From positions 1 to 5,648 of the forward strand of contig JBEKFH010000317.1 of the NCBI GenBank assembly GCA_050013415.1: a stretch of 5,648 nucleotides of DNA, given 5' to 3'. The stretch is from Palsa-506 sp050013415 (lineage in GTDB: Bacteria > Actinomycetota > Actinomycetes > Streptosporangiales > Streptosporangiaceae). Below, piece by piece: positions 1 to 5,648 of this stretch (positions are counted from its first letter, which is position 1; each line of letters starts with the position of its first letter). The notes under the pieces were generated by a model. That model did no database searches, was not told where the DNA came from, and saw only the letters and a program-made list of their open reading frames with translations. Made by a program: the position numbers and the translations under genes.

Positions 1-6
1 GTGCCA

Positions 7-66
7 GGTCCAGCCGAGGCAGGGCCAGCCAAGGCAGGGCCAGCAAATGCAGGGCCAGCCGAGGCA
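7..66. repeat. 15-bp tandem repeat, four imperfect copies
   Basis: Copies start at 7, 22, 37 and 52, with the consensus gggccagccgaggca. The first copy differs at its third base and the third copy is the most diverged (gggccagcaaatgca). On the plus strand each encodes G-P-A-x-A with x = E, K, N, E. Differences fall mainly in the x codon, and the period keeps the frame. It may extend left of the window. Confidence 0.85.
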
Positions 67-146
67 GGCGACGACCAGTCCGAGCTCCGGATGCTGCTGA
101 GCCTGAGGTACCGGATCCGCAATGATCTAGGGCTGCCCGAGGATGA

Positions 147-2829
<2,683 letters not shown>

Positions 2830-2837
<8 letters not shown>

Positions 2838-3411
2838 CCTCTGTTTCCCTTCGGCTCCCGGCCGGCGCCGGGCTGCCTGTCTTTGTGTCGTAAGGAGGCG
2901 CGCTCTCGCTTGCCGCGGCAGGGGCTGAGGGCGCGGCGGGGACTGGGGGCGCGGGGGGAAGCTGCCCCGCCGTGGCCGGGGGAGCTGCCGCCGTGCCGCT
3001 GGCCGCCCGGACGGGCACCAGCACGCCGCCCCGGCCGCCGCTGTTCCTGAGCAGCCCGGCCAGCCGGGCTGCGACGGCGCGGGTGGTCTCGAGCTCGGCC
3101 CGCAGCCTGGTGATCTCCGCCTGCGCCTCCGCCAGCCGCAGCCGGCTGCGCCGCTCCTCGTCCTCGAGCGCCAGTATCCGCTTGATCCCGGACAGGTTGA
3201 CGCCCTCCTCCTGGGAGAGGCGCTGGACCTCGCGCAGCACCAGGACGTCGCGGAGCGAGTAGCGGCGGCCGCGGCCCGCGGCCCGGCCCGGCGAGACCAG
3301 GCCCAGCCGGTCATAGGCGCGCAGCGTCTGCGGGTGCAGCCCGGACAGCTGGGCGGCGACGGAGATGACGTAGACCGGCGTCTCGTCGGACAGCTCGAAT
3401 TCGCTGATCAT
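2830..3411 (-). CDS. hspR: HspR, MerR-family heat-shock repressor
   Basis: 193 aa, longer than the roughly 125-150 aa of known mycobacterial and Streptomyces HspR. Family members bind the HAIR inverted repeat upstream of dnaK and clpB and need DnaK as co-repressor, so free DnaK signals folding stress. Residues 14-39 hold the winged-helix core (YVISVAAQLSGLHPQTLRAY, then DRLGLV), very close to HspR of Mycobacterium tuberculosis. The wing is about 40-57 (GRGRRYSLRDV), then VQRLSQEEGVNLSGIKRIL (62-80), an HspR hallmark. Residues 84-122 form an Arg/Glu/Ala-rich dimerising helix. The usual tail ending in V-P-x-S-T-A-L-V-V-W is missing: only VLVPV (130-134) resembles it, then comes an Ala/Pro/Ser-rich tail to 193. 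No other frame restores the missing motif. The start is fixed by GAGGGGG upstream and by the length match with homologues. The stop overlaps the clpB start by 8 bp. Confidence 0.94.
2847..2852 (-). promoter_or_regulatory. Ribosome binding site of clpB
   Basis: The minus strand reads GAAGGG, nine bases, then the clpB ATG at 2837. It lies within the last codons of hspR. It selects this ATG over the open frame that runs on in the 5' direction to 3314, and the encoded start M-D-E-K-L-T-R-K-G matches the usual ClpB beginning. Confidence 0.75.
3051..3072. repeat. Perfect inverted repeat inside hspR (9-bp stem, 4-nt loop)
   Basis: gcagcccgg at 3051-3059 is exactly complementary to ccgggctgc at 3064-3072. 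It lies where the HspR coiled coil ends and the unusual tail begins (about residues 114-120). No T tract follows on the minus strand, so it is not a standard terminator. It may slow ribosomes or do nothing; GC-rich coding DNA makes such stems by chance. Confidence 0.45.
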
Positions 3412-3557
3412 GTCATCCCCCTCACCCTTCTCAACCGGCCGTCGTCTCTGGTCCGGCCGTCGTCTCTGGTCCGGCCGTCGTCTCTGGTCCGGCCGTCGTC
3501 TCTGGTCCGGCCGTCGTCTCTGGTCCGGCCGTCGCGCGCCCGGCCGTCGCCCGTCAT
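3408..3557 (-). CDS. Possible 49-aa repeat protein or leader ORF between dnaJ and hspR
   Basis: This is an ATG-initiated frame of 49 codons plus TGA, filling the space between dnaJ and hspR. Its ATG overlaps the dnaJ stop (ATGA, 3557-3554) and its TGA overlaps the hspR ATG (ATGA, 3411-3408), the classic geometry for termination-reinitiation coupling at both ends. Residues 12-41 are five perfect copies of T-R-D-D-G-R, preceded by a degenerate D-G-R-A-R-D-G-R stretch and followed by L-R-R-V-R-G-M-T. The product would be highly charged (16 Arg, 12 Asp), with no membrane segment or known domain. Each repeat uses AGA, normally a rare Arg codon in GC-rich actinobacteria, which argues against strong selection for efficient translation. 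The upstream Shine-Dalgarno is weak (GAAGG about 4 nt before ATG). It could be a translated leader that couples hspR to dnaJ, or a chance open frame created by a stop-free 18-bp repeat. I do not recognise a family. Confidence 0.4.
   Translation of the reverse strand: MTGDGRARDGRTRDDGRTRDDGRTRDDGRTRDDGRTRDDGRLRRVRGMT
3417..3423 (-). promoter_or_regulatory. Ribosome binding site of hspR
   Basis: The minus strand reads GAGGGGG, five bases, then the hspR ATG at 3411. It lies inside the last codons of the possible small ORF, so ribosomes finishing that ORF would stop on top of the hspR start. An ATG at 3416 is out of frame with hspR and belongs to the small-ORF frame. Confidence 0.75.
3435..3524. 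repeat. 18-bp tandem repeat, five exact copies, between dnaJ and hspR
   Basis: The plus-strand unit ccggccgtcgtctctggt occurs five times without a mismatch (3435, 3453, 3471, 3489, 3507). The first ten bases of the unit recur at 3525-3534 and again at 3540-3549, next to the dnaJ stop, so the array decays towards dnaJ. Each unit contains the palindrome CGGCCG, and neighbouring copies could pair as 6-bp stems with 12-nt loops. Perfect identity suggests recent expansion by slippage, and the copy number may vary between strains. The period is a multiple of three and no stop falls in the small-ORF or hspR frames, so changes in copy number keep those frames open. There are no spacers, so this is not CRISPR. 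Confidence 0.97.
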
Positions 3558-4711
3558 CCCGCCTTCGCCTGCCGCAGCAGCTCCTCCCGGGGATCGGGAT
3601 CCCCGGTGGCCTTCCTGAACGTCTCCAGGGCCTCGCGCGCCTCGCCGTTCACGCTCTTCGGCACCTGCACGTCCACCGTGACCAGCAGGTCGCCGCTGGT
3701 CCCGTCGGCCCGGCGGACGCCCTTGCCGCGAACCCGGAAGGTCCGCCCGTTGGGCGTGCCCGCGGGGATGCGGACGTTGACCGGCATGGCGCGGTGGGCC
3801 GGCACCTTGACTTCCGCCCCGAGAGCCGCCTCGGGAAAGGTCACCGGCACAGTCACGGTCAGGTTGTGGCCCGACCTGCCGAACACCGGATGCGGGGTCA
3901 CGTGCACCCGCACGTAGAGGTCCCCGGCCGGTCCGCCGCGCTCACCGGGAGCGCCCTTGCCCTTCAGCTTGATCCGCTGGTTGTCGCCGACCCCGGCAGG
4001 GATGCGGGCCTGGATGGTCCGGGTGCTCATCGCGCGGCCGCTGCCCGAGCACACCGGGCAGGGATCGTCGACGACGAGGCCGCGGCCCCGGCACGTCCGG
4101 CAAGGCTCCGAGAACGCGAAGTCGCCCAGGTTCTTGCTGGCCTGCCCGCTGCCCTCGCAGGTGGGGCAAACCCTGGGCACCGTTCCCGCCTTGGCTCCCG
4201 TGCCCATGCACGCCTTGCACGGCGCCTCGCTGGCCAGCTGCAGGGACACGGTGACGCCTTCGATGGCGTCACCGAACGCCAGCGACGTCTCGGTCTCGAT
4301 GTCCGCGCCGCGGCGTGGCCTGGCCTGGGCAGTGCGCCCGCCGAACACCCCGCCGAGGAGATCGCCGAGCCGCCCGCCGGTGCTGCCGGGCGTACCGCCG
4401 AAGAGATCACCGAGATCGAAGCCGAAGCCGCCCTGGCCGCCGCCCTGAGAACCCGGCATCCGGACCCGGCCGCTGCCGAACAGGGACCTGGCCTCGTCGT
4501 ACTCCTTGCGCCGCTTCTCGTCGGACAGCACGTTGTACGCCTCGGAGATCTCCTTGAAGCGCTCCTCCGACGCCGGGTCGCCCTTGTTGGCGTCCGGGTG
4601 GTACTTGCGGGCGAGCTTGCGGTACGACTTCTTGATCTCGTCGGCGGGCGCGTCCTTGGACACCCCGAGGACCTTGTAGAAGTCCTTCTCGAGGAAATCC
4701 TTGGTGCTCAA
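3554..4711 (-). CDS. dnaJ: DnaJ (Hsp40 co-chaperone, type I)
   Basis: 385 aa, a normal length for a full type I (class A) DnaJ. It brings unfolded clients to DnaK and stimulates its ATPase in the cytoplasm. The J domain (about 10-75) has the invariant HPD at 38-40. A Gly/Phe-rich linker with the repeated DLGDLFGG/LGDLLGG pattern spans about 80-127. Four zinc-binding CxxCxGxG motifs follow, starting at C165, C182, C204 and C218, so both zinc centres are intact. The C-terminal beta domains (about 228-355) bind substrate. The N-terminus begins S-T-K-D-F, the form I know from Streptomyces DnaJ1, which supports the TTG start together with GAGGAG six bases upstream. It lies 18 bp after grpE. Its TGA overlaps the ATG of a possible small ORF (ATGA). 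Being in the dnaK operon with hspR next, it is probably the main heat-shock DnaJ rather than a second paralogue. Confidence 0.97.
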   Translation of the reverse strand: MSTKDFLEKDFYKVLGVSKDAPADEIKKSYRKLARKYHPDANKGDPASEERFKEISEAYNVLSDEKRRKEYDEARSLFGSGRVRMPGSQGGGQGGFGFDLGDLFGGTPGSTGGRLGDLLGGVFGGRTAQARPRRGADIETETSLAFGDAIEGVTVSLQLASEAPCKACMGTGAKAGTVPRVCPTCEGSGQASKNLGDFAFSEPCRTCRGRGLVVDDPCPVCSGSGRAMSTRTIQARIPAGVGDNQRIKLKGKGAPGERGGPAGDLYVRVHVTPHPVFGRSGHNLTVTVPVTFPEAALGAEVKVPAHRAMPVNVRIPAGTPNGRTFRVRGKGVRRADGTSGDLLVTVDVQVPKSVNGEAREALETFRKATGDPDPREELLRQAKAG

Positions 4712-4717
4712 TGGCGT

Positions 4718-4723
4718 CTCCTC
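4718..4723 (-). promoter_or_regulatory. Ribosome binding site of dnaJ, deciding a TTG start
   Basis: The minus strand reads GAGGAG, then six bases, then TTG. This near-ideal Shine-Dalgarno sequence fixes TTG (4711-4709) as the dnaJ start. The only nearby ATG (4725-4723) overlaps the Shine-Dalgarno itself and, in its own frame, meets a stop five codons later, so it cannot start dnaJ. Confidence 0.85.
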
Positions 4724-4729
4724 ATCGGG

Positions 4730-5554
4730 TCAGTCGGGGTCGCTGCCGGGCGCGGCGCCGCCGTCCCCCGGGCTGCCCTCGGCGTCCGTGGCCGAGGCAG
4801 CGCTGGCATCTACGGCGCCGCCGTCCGCCAGGTCATCCGGGTCCGGCTCGGCCGGATCGCCAGGCTCGGCGACCGCAACCCTGGCCGGGCGCAGGATCCT
4901 GGCACCGACCTTGTAGCCGGGCTGCAGGATGCGCACGCACGTCGGCTCGGTCACGTCTGCCGAGTAGGAGTGCATCAGCGCCTCGTGCAGGTTCGGGTCG
5001 AACGGGTCACCGTTGTCCCCGTAGCTGGTCAGTCCCAGCTTGGCCGTGGCCGACTCCAGTGACTCAGCCACCGACTTGAACCCGCCCGTCAGCTCGCCGT
5101 GCTCCCTGGCCCGGCCGATGTCGTCCAGGATCGGCAGCAGCTCGCCGAGAACGCTCGCCAGCGCGTGCTCCCTGACGGCAGTGCGGTCCCGCTCGACCCG
5201 CTTGCGGTAGTTCGCGTACTCGGCCTGCAGTCGCTGCAGATCCGCGGTCCGCTCGGCCAGCCGGGCCAGTGCGGCAGCGGTCTCCTGGCCGTCCCGGGGC
5301 CCGTCGCCGGCCACGCCCGGCGTCGCCGGCGAGCCGGCCGCAGCAGGCTGGCTGCCCCGGTCATGAGTCTCCGGCGCGCCGCCCGGCTTCGACACCGAGT
5401 GCCTGCCGGGCCGGGCCGCGCCCGGCCCGCCCGGCGGCTGGCCGGACTGGCCCGCGCCGGACTGGCCCGCGTCCCGCACCTTTCCCGTCACCGGGTCGAC
5501 GCGCCGCCGATCGCGGATCACCGGCCCGGTGCCTTCCTCTTCTGGCGACTTCAT
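4730..5554 (-). CDS. grpE: GrpE nucleotide exchange factor for DnaK
   Basis: 274 aa, long for a family usually near 180-220 aa because both ends are extended. GrpE is a cytoplasmic dimer that releases ADP from DnaK so that substrate can leave. Residues 1-90 are low-complexity (Gly, Pro, Ala, Ser), apart from a basic patch near residues 12-27 (VIRDRRRVDPVTGKVR). Residues 91-135 form the long dimerising helix (heptad-like, with A-E-Y-x-N-Y-R-K-R-V at 111-120). The helical bundle follows at about 136-175. The beta domain that contacts DnaK covers about 176-230, with the family signature FDPNLHEAL (185-193) and QPGYKVGARILRPARVAVA (211-229). Residues 230-274 are an acidic, Gly/Ala-rich tail. The ATG was chosen because it overlaps the dnaK stop and has GAGGG upstream (5567-5571), although with a rather long 12-nt spacer. 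dnaJ follows after 18 bp. Confidence 0.96.
   Translation of the reverse strand: MKSPEEEGTGPVIRDRRRVDPVTGKVRDAGQSGAGQSGQPPGGPGAARPGRHSVSKPGGAPETHDRGSQPAAAGSPATPGVAGDGPRDGQETAAALARLAERTADLQRLQAEYANYRKRVERDRTAVREHALASVLGELLPILDDIGRAREHGELTGGFKSVAESLESATAKLGLTSYGDNGDPFDPNLHEALMHSYSADVTEPTCVRILQPGYKVGARILRPARVAVAEPGDPAEPDPDDLADGGAVDASAASATDAEGSPGDGGAAPGSDPD
5407..5429. repeat. Perfect GC inverted repeat inside grpE (10-bp stem, 3-nt loop)
   Basis: Positions 5407-5416 are exactly complementary to 5420-5429, leaving a 3-base loop. It lies in the codons for the disordered N-terminal region of GrpE, about 125-147 nt after the start. There is no T tract on either side, so it is not an intrinsic terminator. 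In DNA this rich in G and C it may be a chance by-product of Gly/Ala/Arg/Pro codons; any effect on translation or mRNA stability is speculation. Confidence 0.5.
5441..5470. repeat. Two exact 15-bp direct repeats in grpE
   Basis: The unit gccggactggcccgc occurs twice in tandem (5441-5455 and 5456-5470). It encodes a duplicated A-G-Q-S-G stretch in the disordered N-terminal region of GrpE (about residues 29-38). The length is a multiple of three, so the frame is kept. Replication slippage in a weakly constrained linker is the simplest explanation. Confidence 0.75.
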
Positions 5555-5648
5555 CAGGCGGCGCCACCCTCGCTGTCACCCGGCTTGTCGTCGTCGACGA
5601 TCTCCGCCTCGACAACGTCGTCGTCAGCCGACGGCCCTGCCTGGTCGC
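5554..5648 (-). CDS. dnaK: DnaK (Hsp70 chaperone), C-terminal end only, partial
   Basis: Only the last 30 codons and the TGA stop are inside the window; the gene continues past the right edge. The visible tail is acidic and contains D-D-D-V-V-E-A-E-I-V-D-D-D, the typical end of actinobacterial and many other bacterial DnaK proteins, followed by a short Gly/Ala-rich finish. DnaK is the cytoplasmic ATP-dependent Hsp70 that binds exposed hydrophobic segments of unfolded proteins; this tail lies after the substrate-binding domain lid and is disordered in the family. The stop overlaps the grpE start by one base (TGATG), which implies translational coupling. Identification rests on the short tail plus the grpE-dnaJ-hspR context, which together make it very likely. 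The ATPase and substrate domains cannot be assessed from here. Confidence 0.92.
   Translation of the reverse strand, partial: DQAGPSADDDVVEAEIVDDDKPGDSEGGAA

Noticed and set aside
1..146. Intrinsic terminator for the clpB end of the operon
   Set aside because: No GC stem followed by a T run is seen downstream of the clpB stop on the minus strand.
2838..3314. A 159-residue N-terminal extension of ClpB
   Set aside because: The frame is open, but its translation is Arg/Ala/Ser-rich shadow of hspR. ClpB homology, a Shine-Dalgarno and the hspR overlap all place the start at 2837.
3435..3549. CRISPR-like array
   Set aside because: The 18-bp units abut directly with no spacers, and no cas genes are present.
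3412..3553. HspR operator (HAIR) or CIRCE element upstream of hspR
   Set aside because: No CTTGAGT/ACTCAAG pair or TTAGCACTC/GAGTGCTAA pair is visible here or elsewhere in the window. The CGGCCG palindromes do not resemble either.
3435..3553. An HspR N-terminal extension made of D-Q-R-R-R-P repeats
   Set aside because: The hspR frame is open back through the repeat into dnaJ, but it has no ATG, GTG or TTG in the array, and the ATG at 3411 has its own good ribosome binding site and the expected HspR length before the helix-turn-helix.
3410..5062. A 550-codon plus-strand open frame across dnaJ and grpE
   Set aside because: It is antisense to two clearly identified genes, has no recognisable domain, and is explained by the scarcity of stop codons in GC-rich DNA. 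The same applies to the other long plus-strand frames opposite clpB.

Overview
The window is GC-rich throughout and carries the class I heat-shock chaperone operon of a high-GC Gram-positive bacterium (Actinomycetota). The gene order dnaK-grpE-dnaJ-hspR is an actinobacterial hallmark, and HspR, a MerR-type repressor, is the usual regulator of this operon in Streptomyces and mycobacteria. I cannot name the genus from the sequence.

All confident genes lie on the minus strand and read from right to left: the last 30 codons of dnaK (5554-5648, cut by the window edge), grpE (4730-5554), dnaJ (3554-4711), hspR (2830-3411) and clpB (147-2837). The junctions are tight. dnaK/grpE share one base (TGATG), grpE/dnaJ are 18 bp apart with a strong ribosome binding site before a TTG start, and hspR/clpB overlap by 8 bp. 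The only apparent gap is 142 bp between dnaJ and hspR. It holds five exact tandem copies of an 18-bp unit. Read on the minus strand it also contains a 49-codon ORF whose ATG overlaps the dnaJ stop (ATGA) and whose TGA overlaps the hspR ATG (ATGA), so the chain dnaJ-smORF-hspR-clpB may be translationally coupled without a break. This small ORF is the most unusual item here.

Functionally, DnaK, DnaJ and GrpE form the Hsp70 refolding cycle: DnaJ delivers substrate and stimulates ATP hydrolysis, and GrpE exchanges nucleotide. ClpB is the AAA+ disaggregase that works with them on aggregates. HspR normally represses such operons with DnaK as co-repressor, giving feedback. I see no HAIR operator or CIRCE element in the window, so control of the whole set, clpB included, probably sits upstream of dnaK beyond the right edge. 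HspR here lacks the usual hydrophobic C-terminal tail and has a long Ala/Pro-rich one instead.

At the left edge a plus-strand reading frame (1-300), beginning with a pentapeptide repeat, converges on clpB and would overlap its 3' end by 154 bp. It is only a tentative gene. No RNA gene, insertion sequence, CRISPR array or convincing intrinsic terminator was seen.
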